From: Kiritimatiellota bacterium
GTDB lineage: Bacteria > Verrucomicrobiota > Kiritimatiellia > JAAZAB01
DNA: 14,066 bases
NCBI GenBank assembly: GCA_008636095.1
Contig: VSJD01000115.1
Span: 1-14,066 of the forward strand
Direction: 5' to 3'
The notes beneath the pieces were generated by a model. It did no database searches and was not told where the DNA came from. It saw only the letters and a list, made by a program, of their open reading frames with translations. Of the stretch, positions 1 to 7,059 are shown in pieces. Within the stretch, counting starts at the first letter, position 1; each line of letters starts with the position of its first letter. The position numbers were made by a program, and so were the translations under genes.

Positions 1-484
1 GCGTCAGCCGGAAACAATGCTCATGCGCGATGGTCCCAGCCTGGGCCGTTGGCTCGCGGTCAAACGCGCCGCTCAGTGTGAATCCTGTAAGCCGATTATC
101 CAGGGGCGGTAACCGAACCGTGATGTTGGATGGCGCGATCGTCTTGATGGAAAGCAGGATGTCCCGGTCCAGGTGAACCTGGGCTGGGTCGGCGGTGATG
201 ATTAGTTCCACGGCTCCCGAGGTCATTTTTTCCACGCGGGGCGCGGGTCTGGATTCCGGCGTGGCGGCAACAGCCGCTGTGGTACGCAGGCCCATGAACA
301 AAGCAGTAACTGCCAAGGCAATCGTTAACTTGGTAGACAGGAATTTTAATCCGTAGCGGTTCTTACGAACCGCGGCCACACCAGATCGTTGTAGTGGCCG
401 TTCGCCACGTCGGCGGGCGACGTGGATAGAACGGCAAAGTTGCCGAAGGCCGAATATACGACAGGCTGTTTGTTCATTCTTCAT
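1..484 (-). CDS. Partial secreted protein, probably BatD-like (C-terminus outside window)
   Basis: An open frame runs off the left edge. It contains a signal-peptide-like stretch (basic KNRYGLK, then hydrophobic LTIALAVTALF, then a small-residue AAVAATP cleavage region). After that comes a beta-rich segment (VELIITADPAQVHLDRDILL and onward) like the first Ig-like domain of BatD/oxygen-tolerance proteins. Position after a MoxR-DUF58 pair supports BatD, but too little is visible to be sure. The start is uncertain. ATG at 484 has an AAAGG-like ribosome site, but it would add about 40 very basic residues encoded by heptamer repeats and hairpins that look non-coding. GTG at 379 would give a normal signal peptide but has no ribosome site. 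ATG at 295 would lose the signal peptide. Likely exported to the periplasm or inner-membrane surface, and probably co-transcribed with DUF58 (20-base gap). Confidence 0.5.
   Translation of the reverse strand, partial: MKNEQTACRIFGLRQLCRSIHVARRRGERPLQRSGVAAVRKNRYGLKFLSTKLTIALAVTALFMGLRTTAAVAATPESRPAPRVEKMTSGAVELIITADPAQVHLDRDILLSIKTIAPSNITVRLPPLDNRLTGFTLSGAFDREPTAQAGTIAHEHCFRLT
356..435. repeat. Double hairpin element (GCGGTTC hairpin and CCACGTCG stem)
   Basis: Two inverted repeats lie close together. GCGGTTC (356-362) pairs with GAACCGC (367-373) around a TTAC loop. GCCGTT (397-402) plus CCACGTCG (405-412) pairs with CGACGTGG (418-425) plus AACGGC (430-435) around a GCGGG loop. Such structure is unusual for the 5' part of a gene and suggests a REP-like intergenic element upstream of the partial BatD-like gene. 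The same 8-base arms recur at 9181-9234. Confidence 0.6.
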
Positions 485-501
485 TCTGCCTTTTGCATTT
501 T
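474..501. repeat. Short heptamer array after the DUF58 stop
   Basis: On the plus strand this reads TCATTCT, TCATTCT, GCCTTTT, GCATTTT: two perfect and two diverged 7-base units directly after the DUF58 stop codon. It is a small member of the heptamer arrays seen in the other spacers of this gene train, and it overlaps the first candidate start (484) of the next gene. Confidence 0.4.
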
Positions 502-503
502 CT

Positions 504-1394
504 TCAGCCGCGATGCATACGATGCTGGCGAAGGTGGAAAAGCCGGCGCACATCGTCCACAAAGGGCCGGTCGGTTGTCAGCGCCAGGCGGTCCACTTTG
601 AGCCGCTGAAATTGCTTGTCACGCGCGAGTTCCTCGGCCGCGGCCTGAGCCTGGAACGACTTCAATAAACGACGGGAACTCGTGTCCACCATCATCAGGT
701 CGCCTGTTTCCGGGTTGAGAACTTCCAATAGCCCGATATTGGGCAGGCTCTGCTCGCGGGGATCGGAAATCGGACAGGCGATCAGGTCGTGGTGACGTGC
801 CATGACCCGTAATTCCTTTTCATATCCCGTTGCCAGAAAATCAGAAATCAGGAACACCACGGCCCGGCGTTTCTGTACCTTGTTCAGGAACTGCAGGGCC
901 GCGCCCAAGTTAGTTTCGCGGCGTGTTTCCTCGGCCGCCAGCACTTCCCGCACCAGTCGCATCGCGGCCGTCCGGCCCTTGCGCGGCGGAATGTAGCGCT
1001 CAATCCGGTCGGAGAACAGGATCATGCCGACCTTGTCCTGGTTTTTAATGGCCGAGAGCGCCAGGAGACTGGTCAGTTCGGCGGCCACCTCGGCCTTGGA
1101 ACGCAGGCCGGACCCGAAAATCATGGAGCCGGAAATGTCCACCAGGAAAATAATCGTCAATTCCCGTTCTTCGCAGAAGCGCTTGACATAGGGGTGGCCC
1201 ATGCGGGCCGTAACGTTCCAGTCAATGGAGCGCACGTCATCACCGGGCACGTATTCGCGCACTTCGTCGAATTCCATGCCCCGTCCTTTGAAGACGGAGT
1301 GATACTCGCCGAAAATGTGTTCGTCCACAAGCTTGGCCGTAACCACCTTGATCCGGCGGACATGCTTCATCAGTTCTTTGGTGTCAATGGGCAT
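504..1394 (-). CDS. DUF58 domain protein with vWA/MIDAS-like fold
   Basis: 296 residues, a normal length for the family. The DUF58 signature is clear: VFKGRGMEFDEVREYVPGDD followed by VRSIDWNVTAR (about residues 34-64). A vWA-type metal site follows, with DxSxS as DISGS (D86, S88, S90), then NLGAAL and VFLISDFLA as further fold elements. The role is not defined biochemically. DUF58 proteins are almost always encoded beside MoxR ATPases and are thought to be their partners or substrates in assembly of membrane or envelope complexes. That fits here, with MoxR immediately upstream (114 bases). The start is ATG 1394, which matches the usual family N-terminus (KELMKHVRRIKV). It has no recognisable Shine-Dalgarno sequence because the repeat array runs up to it, so translation may depend on coupling or be weak. 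No membrane segment is evident. Confidence 0.9.
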   Translation of the reverse strand: MPIDTKELMKHVRRIKVVTAKLVDEHIFGEYHSVFKGRGMEFDEVREYVPGDDVRSIDWNVTARMGHPYVKRFCEERELTIIFLVDISGSMIFGSGLRSKAEVAAELTSLLALSAIKNQDKVGMILFSDRIERYIPPRKGRTAAMRLVREVLAAEETRRETNLGAALQFLNKVQKRRAVVFLISDFLATGYEKELRVMARHHDLIACPISDPREQSLPNIGLLEVLNPETGDLMMVDTSSRRLLKSFQAQAAAEELARDKQFQRLKVDRLALTTDRPFVDDVRRLFHLRQHRMHRG

Positions 1395-1395
1395 T

Positions 1396-1508
1396 ATGGA
1401 GGAATGGTTAATGGTTAATGATTGATGGTTAATGAAAGAATGGTCAATGGTTGATGGAGCATGGATTACGGTTCATAGACTATTAGCCATTTACCATCAA
1501 CCATTTCT
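1396..1508. repeat. Inverted heptamer arrays filling the MoxR-DUF58 spacer
   Basis: Read on the transcribed (minus) strand, the MoxR stop is followed at once by degenerate ATGGTTG/ATGGTAA/ATGGCTA units (1508-1485). A short unique middle follows, then inverted CCATCAA/CCATTGA and CATTAAC/CATCAAT units (about 1464-1396) up to the DUF58 start. The period is 7. AATGGTTGATGG in one half is complementary to CCATCAACCATT in the other, so the mRNA could fold back on itself. Confidence 0.75.
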
Positions 1509-2498
1509 TCACGGCACTGGTATGTCGTTCAACAGGCGCGTGATCAGGTCCTCACTGGTGACTTCTTCCGCCTCCGCTTCATATGTCAGCATGATACGGT
1601 GCCGGAGCACGTCATGGGCGATTTCCTTGACGTCCTGGGGCGTGGCGTAACCGCGGCCGTGTAACATGGCGTTGGCGCGGGAGGCCAGGTTCAGGTAAAG
1701 CGTGGCTCGCGGCGAAGCCCCATACTCAATCTGGTGATCCGCCGGGATGTTGTAGGCCGAAGGCTGGCGCGTGGCAAACACGAGGTCAAGGATATATTCG
1801 CCCACCTTTTCATCGCAATAGACCTGGTCCAGCAGATCGCGCAACAGGAAGATCTGATCGGACGACATAACGGAGTTGACCTGAGCATCCCGTTTGCGCG
1901 TGAATCGGTTCATAATCCGGCGTTCGTCGTCCTTGGAGGGATAAGTGACCTTGCATTTTAGCATGAAGCGGTCAATCTGGGCCTCGGGCAGGGGATAAGT
2001 GCCTTCCTGTTCGATGGGGTTTTGCGTGGCCATGACCAGGAACGGCTCCGGCAGGGGATACGTATGGTCGCCAATCGTCACTTGGTGTTCTTGCATGGCC
2101 TCCAAAAGGGCCGACTGCACCTTGGCCGGGGCCCGGTTAATTTCATCCGCCAGCAGGAGGTTGGTGAAGACCGGTCCCTTTTTGACCGAAAATGTTCCGG
2201 TACGCGGATCATAAATCATCGTGCCGATCAGATCGGCCGGCAACAGATCCGGCGTGAAACTAATCCGTTGGAACTTGAGTCCCAGTGTCTGGGCCAGCGT
2301 TTTGACGGCCGTGGTTTTGGCCAGTCCCGGCACACCTTCCAGCAGGATGTGGCCGCCAGTGATGAGCGCAATCAGCATGCGGTCCAGCATGTGCTCCTGG
2401 CCCACCATGATTTTCATTACTTCCTGGCGTACGCTGTCGATGGCCTTGGTCTGTTCGTGAATCAGGTCGGTGGTCTTGGTGATTTCGGTATGGTCCAT
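1509..2498 (-). CDS. MoxR-family AAA+ ATPase
   Basis: 329 residues, typical length. AAA+ motifs in order: Walker A GVPGLAKT (55-62), the MoxR segment RISFTPDLLPADLIGT (78-93), Walker B LLLADEINRAP (114-124), sensor 1 ATQNP (157-161) and the arginine-finger region PEAQIDRF (171-178). A C-terminal lid domain includes ASPRATLYLNLASRANA. MoxR proteins are cytosolic ATP-driven chaperones that act on vWA/DUF58 partners. The DUF58 gene directly downstream and the probable BatD-like gene after it make the standard set. ATG 2498 is preceded by GGAG with 8-base spacing (2510-2507), which fixes the start. The upstream spacer holds an inverted-repeat element. Function of the set in this organism cannot be read from sequence. 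Confidence 0.95.
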   Translation of the reverse strand: MDHTEITKTTDLIHEQTKAIDSVRQEVMKIMVGQEHMLDRMLIALITGGHILLEGVPGLAKTTAVKTLAQTLGLKFQRISFTPDLLPADLIGTMIYDPRTGTFSVKKGPVFTNLLLADEINRAPAKVQSALLEAMQEHQVTIGDHTYPLPEPFLVMATQNPIEQEGTYPLPEAQIDRFMLKCKVTYPSKDDERRIMNRFTRKRDAQVNSVMSSDQIFLLRDLLDQVYCDEKVGEYILDLVFATRQPSAYNIPADHQIEYGASPRATLYLNLASRANAMLHGRGYATPQDVKEIAHDVLRHRIMLTYEAEAEEVTSEDLITRLLNDIPVP

Positions 2499-2530
2499 AG
2501 GTTGATCTCCTGTATTCTGTTATTAGTCAA

Positions 2531-2691
2531 TGTGTCTCGAATTCGGTTCGGGAAAGTCGGCGGCGATCTTGGGCCGTCTCCGGGTTTCCCGGGCTTGCGC
2601 ATACAGAAGTATAGCGCTACGCTCGGCGTACCCGTATCCGGCTCAAGCTTGCCTTGCTTTCCCGAATCCGCCTACGTCGGAAACCGAATTC
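2531..2691. repeat. Structured ~160-bp element with terminal inverted repeats
   Basis: GAATTCGGTT (2539-2548) is the exact inverse of AACCGAATTC (2682-2691), and TTCGGGAAAG (2547-2556) is the inverse of CTTTCCCGAA (2657-2666). Between them lie CCGGG-TTT-CCCGG and TAGCGCTA palindromes. The left end TGTGTCTCGAATTCGGTT recurs exactly at 4034-4051. This looks like a non-autonomous mobile or REP-like element in the DUF4340-MoxR spacer. No coding content was recognised, and no target-site duplication was identified. Confidence 0.6.
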
Positions 2692-2752
2692 AAGCCACAG
2701 TTACCACGCTTGCGCCGAACGCAACGGTTTATGATTGCTTCGCGTTTTACTA

Positions 2753-3967
2753 TCAGTCCTCTGGTCTGGTGTCCGGCGTCTGTCGTCTGTCGTCGTTCTT
2801 TGGTCCTCCGGGCGGCTCTGTTTTTTTGATCAGTTCCGTGCGCTTAATCAGGAACGGCTCCGCCCGATAGGACTTTAGGATGAATGTCCAGGTCACTAAC
2901 CGGTCGTTCAGTACCTTGGCTTCATCCGCCCTCTTGGCGGATTCATCCGCCTTGGCCGCATCCAGCGTGTTGGTCTTGGCATCCTGCGGTCTGTCGTCTG
3001 GTTCTGCCGGTGCCTTCCAGGCCACCGCCACCTGGACATAGCGATCAAAGGTGTCGTTGGTCAGCGTGTTGCCGATGCGTAATGTGTAAATCTGGCCCTG
3101 TCGTGTTTGGGCTTCGAATACCACCGGATGCTCCAGTCCGGTCTCTTTTGGGGACAGGGTGGGGGCGGCAATATCGTCAAATCCCAGGATGTTCAGCGCG
3201 CCGCTAATCTGGTTTACCTTGGCAGTGTCTAATGTGCCTTCCTCTTCCTTCAACCCTTCGAGCGTGAATGGCTCGCCATTTTTCGACCGCACCAGGTTGA
3301 TCGGCGCGCGGTCGGGCGCGGTGACCGTAATATTCTGGATATCATTGGCGGCAACATTGACAAACTCGTTGGCCAGCCAGTTTTTAACGTCGTCGGTCAG
3401 GCGGTCGAGGGTTTGGCCAACCAGAATAACGCGGCCATCGGCTGTCTGCACGTATTGCCCGTCCGGATAATTGCCAAAGGCAAGCGGTCCTTGCATGCTG
3501 CCGTCGGGGGAGGCGCGCATAAAAGGTTTGCCGATGAGCAGGGTGGCTATGAGCCCGTCATTTTCATCCCGCAGTTCCACGCGCGTTCCGGCCTGCTCTT
3601 TGCGGCCCGGGGATATTCCAACGGGGTTCAGCAGGTTGAAGGCGCCTTTCTGCGATTCACTTGCGGTTATGACTTGACCCACCTTCATCTCGCTGAGCTG
3701 AAGCAGGCCATCGGCGATCTTGTCGAAGGCGGCGGGATAATTAAATCGGTTTGCCACGGTCCAGATACCTTTAAACTTGGCCAGCGTGAGGGTGTTGTCC
3801 GTGGTGATCAGCACGATTTTGTTCACTCGGTTGATGGGCAGGTTGGGCAGGACTTTCGTGCCGATCAGGGCGATTCCCGGTTTTGGTTGAGGCCGCAGAG
3901 TCCAGACAGCCCAACCGATCAGAGCGCCTGCCAACACAACGAGCAGAATAAGGTTACGCGTCTTCAT
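2753..3967 (-). CDS. DUF4340 protein, membrane-anchored partner of GldG-type ABC system
   Basis: 404 residues. There is an N-terminal membrane anchor at about 5-23 (NLILLVVLAGALIGWAVWTL) followed by a large extracytoplasmic part. Features match the DUF4340 pattern: INRVNKIVLITTDNTLTLAKF near the front, then GIWTVANRFNYPAAFDKIADGLLQL, then repeated beta/alpha units ending around WTFILKSYRAEPFLIKR. Family members are usually encoded right after GldG-like proteins, as here (158 bases upstream), and are presumed to work with that ABC transporter outside the membrane. Biochemistry is unknown. Oddities: a charged linker (about 318-345) contains EPDDRPQD, encoded by a heptamer-repeat copy (2988-3000), and the C-terminus NDDRRQTPDTRPED is encoded by a heptamer array. 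ATG 3967 is chosen because it begins the anchor. A GGGAGG lies rather far upstream. Confidence 0.85.
   Translation of the reverse strand: MKTRNLILLVVLAGALIGWAVWTLRPQPKPGIALIGTKVLPNLPINRVNKIVLITTDNTLTLAKFKGIWTVANRFNYPAAFDKIADGLLQLSEMKVGQVITASESQKGAFNLLNPVGISPGRKEQAGTRVELRDENDGLIATLLIGKPFMRASPDGSMQGPLAFGNYPDGQYVQTADGRVILVGQTLDRLTDDVKNWLANEFVNVAANDIQNITVTAPDRAPINLVRSKNGEPFTLEGLKEEEGTLDTAKVNQISGALNILGFDDIAAPTLSPKETGLEHPVVFEAQTRQGQIYTLRIGNTLTNDTFDRYVQVAVAWKAPAEPDDRPQDAKTNTLDAAKADESAKRADEAKVLNDRLVTWTFILKSYRAEPFLIKRTELIKKTEPPGGPKNDDRRQTPDTRPED
2754..2800. repeat. Heptamer array within the DUF4340 3' end
   Basis: On the transcribed strand the units read GACGACA, GACGACA, GACGCCG, GACACCA, GACCAGA, with period 7. 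They run through the last codons to the stop. The same 12-13-base core (CAGACGACAGAC) also appears at 2988-3000 in the same gene and at 4106-4118 just past the GldG stop, and a variant array lies at 6155-6202. Confidence 0.7.
2988..3000. repeat. Heptamer copy inside the DUF4340 gene
   Basis: On the plus strand GGTCTGTCGTCTG here is identical over 13 bases to 4106-4118 in the GldG 3' spacer. Here it is translated as part of EPDDRPQD in a charged linker (about residues 319-326). Confidence 0.55.
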
Positions 3968-4033
3968 GGTCTATGTTGCTTGCCTCCCTGTATGTATTCG
4001 GTTGATGCATTCATTTTGATGCCTTGCTCCGGC

Positions 4034-4118
4034 TGTGTCTCGAATTCGGTTCCATCCATCCCTCCGGTCTGGCGCTTGCCCTGCGTAGCTCCCCGAGCGA
4101 AGCAGGGTCTGTCGTCTG
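4034..4118. repeat. Spacer with 18-bp repeat copy, hairpin and heptamer remnant
   Basis: The GldG-DUF4340 spacer holds three items. TGTGTCTCGAATTCGGTT (4034-4051) is an exact copy of 2531-2548. A compound hairpin pairs CCCTGC (4079-4084) with GCAGGG (4102-4107), with an inner GCTC-CCC-GAGC stem (4088-4098). A heptamer core lies at 4106-4118, about 8 bases past the GldG stop. The hairpin has no T-run, so an mRNA-stabilising or processing role is more likely than termination. Confidence 0.55.
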
Positions 4119-4125
4119 CCTGCGC

Positions 4126-6057
4126 TCAATGCATCACGCTCTGCCGTCGGTACCAGCCGAAGGCCAGGCCCGCCAGACAAACCAGTATGGGCACGGCCAG
4201 GATATTGATGGCCTTGACCTTCACGCCAAGCTCTTCGATACCTTCCCGCAGGTTTTTGCGCACCTGCTTGAGTTCATGCTGGGTCTTGATCTGTTCCTGT
4301 TTGAACTTGGCGATTTCCTGTTCCTGCTCGGCGCTGAGAATGAAGCGTTGGCTTTTGTCTTTCTTGGACTGCAGGCTTTCCAGTCGTTCCTGGGTGGCGG
4401 CCAGCTGTTCCTGGAGCGTGCGTTCCTGCATCATCCAGCGCTGTTGTGCTTCGCTCTGGAGCTCTTGGACGCGGTCAAACGGGCGTTCGAATCGGCCGCG
4501 CGCGCGGATCTGGCCCAAGTCTGCACTGCCGGAAAGCTGTTCGACTGCGTTGGCAAAGAAATTGACGTTGTCATTCAGCGGCTGAAACACGCGCTGACCG
4601 AAAATCGGCAATTCCTGCACGGCGAAGGCGTCGTAAAGCATATCCACGTCCGCCACCAGGATCACCGTGCCGGGTTTGGCGCTTTCCTGCAGGGCCGGGG
4701 TAGTGTCTTCCAGTTTCACCGGTTCCTTCTCGCTCGCGGCCGGATTTTTTTTCTCCGTGTCCGGCGCCGCCTTGGGCTTGCCTTGCGGAAAAGCAGTTTT
4801 AAACTTGCCTTGCAGGCGGATGGCCAAATTCAGGCGCTTGCCTCCGCTCTTGAACTCGCTGCGGATGGCTTCCGTACCCATCTGGACGGCCATCGCGCTG
4901 ATAAGCGCAGACTGGTCCGAGGAAACCAGCAGGGAGCCGACGCTCAAACCTTCCTTGCCGGTTCCGGCAAACGCGCCGGCAATGGGCAGGCCCAGCGATT
5001 CCAGCGAGGACGTAATCATGTCCTTGCCGTCAATATTGAATTTACGAAGGCTGAGAAATACGGGATTGTCCTCGATCGTATTATCACCGCGTTGCACACG
5101 GGTACTTGCCGAGAGGTCGGCAACGACCTTATCGGGCTCATAGGTAATGCCCCAAGCGGCGGTCAAGCGGCCGAGATCGGATATCGGGCGCGCCATGCCC
5201 ATGCCCATGGCCGCCTCCTGGTTCATGGCGTCCGCCAGGCACAGGGGGTCAATGAATGCCAGCAGACGGCCGCCGCGCAGGACGAACTGGTCAATAGCGT
5301 ATTGTGTCTTCTCAGAGATCGCCTTGGGATGTACAACGATCAAGACATCAATGGCGGGATCAATTGCGTCTGCCTCGACGGGCAGTTGACGCACATCGTA
5401 GTCCTTGTTCAGGTCCTGGAAAGCTACCCAGGGCGGCTGGTTCTTGGGGCGCGGTTGGCCCGGCATGGCATACGGAAACGTACGCACACCCATGACCGGC
5501 AGACTGCTCAGGATACCGACCACCGGTTTTTTTGGGTTCGCCACGCGGGTGATCATGCGGGTAATGTTGTATTCCAGCATTTCCTCGTTGCGCGGGTCGA
5601 GGAAAGGCAGGACCGTATTGGCGTCGCCTTTCACGGCCACGAGGCCCAAGTAAAGAACGGAGTCCGTAATCCCCATCTGTTCGCCGACGAGTCCGTAGCG
5701 TTGTGCCCATTCCTCGGCGTCCGAGTCCGGTTTGGGATTGTAGGTTTCAACCAATATCTTGCCGCCGGAGGCCAATTCATATTCCTTCAGTAAATCCTCC
5801 ACCTGCCTGGCAAAATTCTTGAGCGGCATGGGAACTTCCGAGGCGCCACCGGAAAAGAAAAATTTCAGGGTCACGGGTTCGTCCAGGGACTTTAACACGG
5901 TGCGCGTGCCTTCCGAGAGGGTATAGAGTTTTTCTTCCGTCAGGTCCACGCGCGCCCGGACCCGACTGAGCAGAATATTGACCGCGATCAGGATGGCCAG
6001 CAGGGCCAGCAAACCGACCAGACTGCCGGTGAATTTCCAGATTTGCCGTGCTTTCAT
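4126..6057 (-). CDS. GldG-like ABC transporter auxiliary/substrate-binding protein
   Basis: 643 residues. N-terminal membrane segment at about 11-30 (GSLVGLLALLAILIAVNILL), then the family hallmark VDLTEEKLYTLSEGT (38-51) and VTLKFFFS (62-69). The central region has GATase-like beta/alpha features (PAIDVLIVVHPKAIS; RGGRLLAFIDPL at 261-272). A low-complexity Lys/Pro/Glu linker follows at about 418-462, then a predicted coiled coil at about 530-612 (rich in Q, E, K) and a C-terminal membrane segment at about 617-636 (INILAVPILVCLAGLAFGWY). Both ends are therefore in the membrane with the bulk outside. This is the COG3225-type protein that accompanies GldA/GldF ABC-2 transporters. Outside Bacteroidota it does not by itself imply gliding. 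AAGGA sits 7 bases before ATG 6057. The preceding gene is the permease, 145 bases away. Confidence 0.88.
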   Translation of the reverse strand: MKARQIWKFTGSLVGLLALLAILIAVNILLSRVRARVDLTEEKLYTLSEGTRTVLKSLDEPVTLKFFFSGGASEVPMPLKNFARQVEDLLKEYELASGGKILVETYNPKPDSDAEEWAQRYGLVGEQMGITDSVLYLGLVAVKGDANTVLPFLDPRNEEMLEYNITRMITRVANPKKPVVGILSSLPVMGVRTFPYAMPGQPRPKNQPPWVAFQDLNKDYDVRQLPVEADAIDPAIDVLIVVHPKAISEKTQYAIDQFVLRGGRLLAFIDPLCLADAMNQEAAMGMGMARPISDLGRLTAAWGITYEPDKVVADLSASTRVQRGDNTIEDNPVFLSLRKFNIDGKDMITSSLESLGLPIAGAFAGTGKEGLSVGSLLVSSDQSALISAMAVQMGTEAIRSEFKSGGKRLNLAIRLQGKFKTAFPQGKPKAAPDTEKKNPAASEKEPVKLEDTTPALQESAKPGTVILVADVDMLYDAFAVQELPIFGQRVFQPLNDNVNFFANAVEQLSGSADLGQIRARGRFERPFDRVQELQSEAQQRWMMQERTLQEQLAATQERLESLQSKKDKSQRFILSAEQEQEIAKFKQEQIKTQHELKQVRKNLREGIEELGVKVKAINILAVPILVCLAGLAFGWYRRQSVMH

Positions 6058-6154
6058 AAGTGTTCCTTTATTCCGTGCAGTATATGCTTCAAATGTGGGC
6101 TATGCCCGACCAAAATTCGAACCACGGCTTCACCGGCGCGGCTACGAAACCACC

Positions 6155-6202
6155 GGCTTCCGTCCTCTGGTTGTCGTCCGTCGTCCGTCGTCCGGTGTCT
6201 GG
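6155..6202. repeat. Heptamer array after the permease stop
   Basis: Starting immediately after the permease stop, the transcribed strand reads CCAGACA, CCGGACG, ACGGACG, ACGGACG, ACAACCA and then decays. The period is 7. It is related to the GACGACA array at the end of the DUF4340 gene. The rest of the 145-base spacer (6058-6154) has no recognised feature apart from the GldG ribosome site. Confidence 0.7.
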
Positions 6203-6946
6203 TTACGCCGCTTTCCGGTTTTCCAGCACCAGGTGGGTGCCGAATAGCATGAATATCATCACGCTGAAGTAATATGCGAAATCGCGCAGGTCCAGTACGC
6301 CTTTCTGAAACGCCTCATAGTGCGGCATGAAACTGAAGGCCGCCACGCCGCGCACCAGCCATTCCGGCGCCCAGCGCACCATGAGGTCCGTTACGGGCGG
6401 CCAGCCGGCCAGCAGGAGAAACAGGCAGATGACCAGCGAGAGCACGAAGCTGATGACTTGGTTGCGCGTCAAGGCCGAGGTCAGCATGCCGACCGAGAGA
6501 TAGGCGCCGGCCAGTAGAAGGCTCCCGATATAGCCGCCAATGATGGCGCCGCGGTCCGGAGCGCCCAGATAGACCGTGGTCAGCACGATGGGGAAGGTCA
6601 ACGCCACGATGAGCCCGATAAAAATCCAAGCCGCCAGAAATTTACCGAGGATCACCTGCGTGACCGTCACGGGCAGGGTCAGCAGGGTTTCAATGGTCCC
6701 GGCACGGCGCTCTTCGGCCCAGAGCCGCATGGCCGCGGCCGGCACGAGAATGAGAAACATCCACGGATGCCAGAAGAAAAAACCGCGCAAGTCAGCCTGG
6801 CCACTTTCGTAAAAGCGGGACACGAAAAACGTCAGAAACCCGACCAGCATTATAAATACAATCATAAACACGTAGGCCACCGGCGACTCAAAGTATGACG
6901 CCAGCTCGCGTTTGATGATGGCCTTGGTATTGCGTATCGAATCCAT
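6203..6946 (-). CDS. ABC-2 type permease (GldF-like)
   Basis: 247 residues with about six hydrophobic segments (roughly 22-44, 60-75, 97-126, 134-156, 164-184, 223-241). The conserved ABC-2 motif RLWAEERRAGTIETLLTLPV (75-94), with EERRxGTIExLLTxPV, sits after the second segment. It forms the membrane channel of an ATP-driven exporter, with the ATPase encoded 113 bases upstream and the GldG-like protein downstream. The substrate is unknown. The start was set at ATG 6946 because AAGGAG lies 8 bases before it and the family normally begins a few residues before IIKRELASYF. The frame stays open further upstream to about 7138, but that extension only translates the octamer repeats (for example HSHTLTPIRPYAHT) and overlaps the ATPase gene, so it is rejected. 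Confidence 0.92.
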   Translation of the reverse strand: MDSIRNTKAIIKRELASYFESPVAYVFMIVFIMLVGFLTFFVSRFYESGQADLRGFFFWHPWMFLILVPAAAMRLWAEERRAGTIETLLTLPVTVTQVILGKFLAAWIFIGLIVALTFPIVLTTVYLGAPDRGAIIGGYIGSLLLAGAYLSVGMLTSALTRNQVISFVLSLVICLFLLLAGWPPVTDLMVRWAPEWLVRGVAAFSFMPHYEAFQKGVLDLRDFAYYFSVMIFMLFGTHLVLENRKAA

Positions 6947-6964
6947 ATATTCATCTCCTTTCCA

Positions 6965-7059
6965 CGTATGGGCGTATGGGCGTATGGGTGTGAGAGTATG
7001 GGAGTGCAAATGCAGATCTTTACTCCGATACTTCCATACTCCGATACTCCCATACTTCT
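6965..7059. repeat. Inverted octamer arrays filling the ATPase-permease spacer
   Basis: After the ATPase stop the transcribed strand reads AGTATGGG, AGTATCGG, AGTATGGA, AGTATCGG (7057-7021). A short unique middle follows, then inverted units ACTCCCAT, ACCCATAC, GCCCATAC, GCCCATAC (about 7005-6966), then the permease ribosome site. The period is 8. The two halves are complementary over stretches such as GTATGGGAGT/ACTCCCATAC, so a long imperfect RNA hairpin is possible. Confidence 0.8.

Noticed and set aside
346..477. 43-codon minus-strand open frame beginning MNKQPVVYSAF
   Set aside because: It lies wholly within hairpin and repeat sequence and has only a weak ribosome site. Too short to support as a gene.
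2022..2870. 282-codon plus-strand open frame across MoxR, the spacer element and the DUF4340 end
   Set aside because: It crosses a gene, an inverted-repeat element and a second gene, and shows no domain. It is a shadow.
3413..4585. 390-codon plus-strand open frame across DUF4340 and GldG
   Set aside because: It spans two minus-strand genes and the repeat-bearing spacer, and is low in recognisable protein features.
4024..5793. 589-codon open frame on the plus strand opposite the GldG-like gene
   Set aside because: It lies antisense to a gene with clear family motifs and membrane segments. Its own translation is rich in His, Gln and Arg with no recognisable domain, as expected for a shadow frame in GC-rich DNA.
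6965..7059. CRISPR array
   Set aside because: The units are 8-base, degenerate and contiguous without spacers, and they are inverted halfway. No cas genes are nearby.
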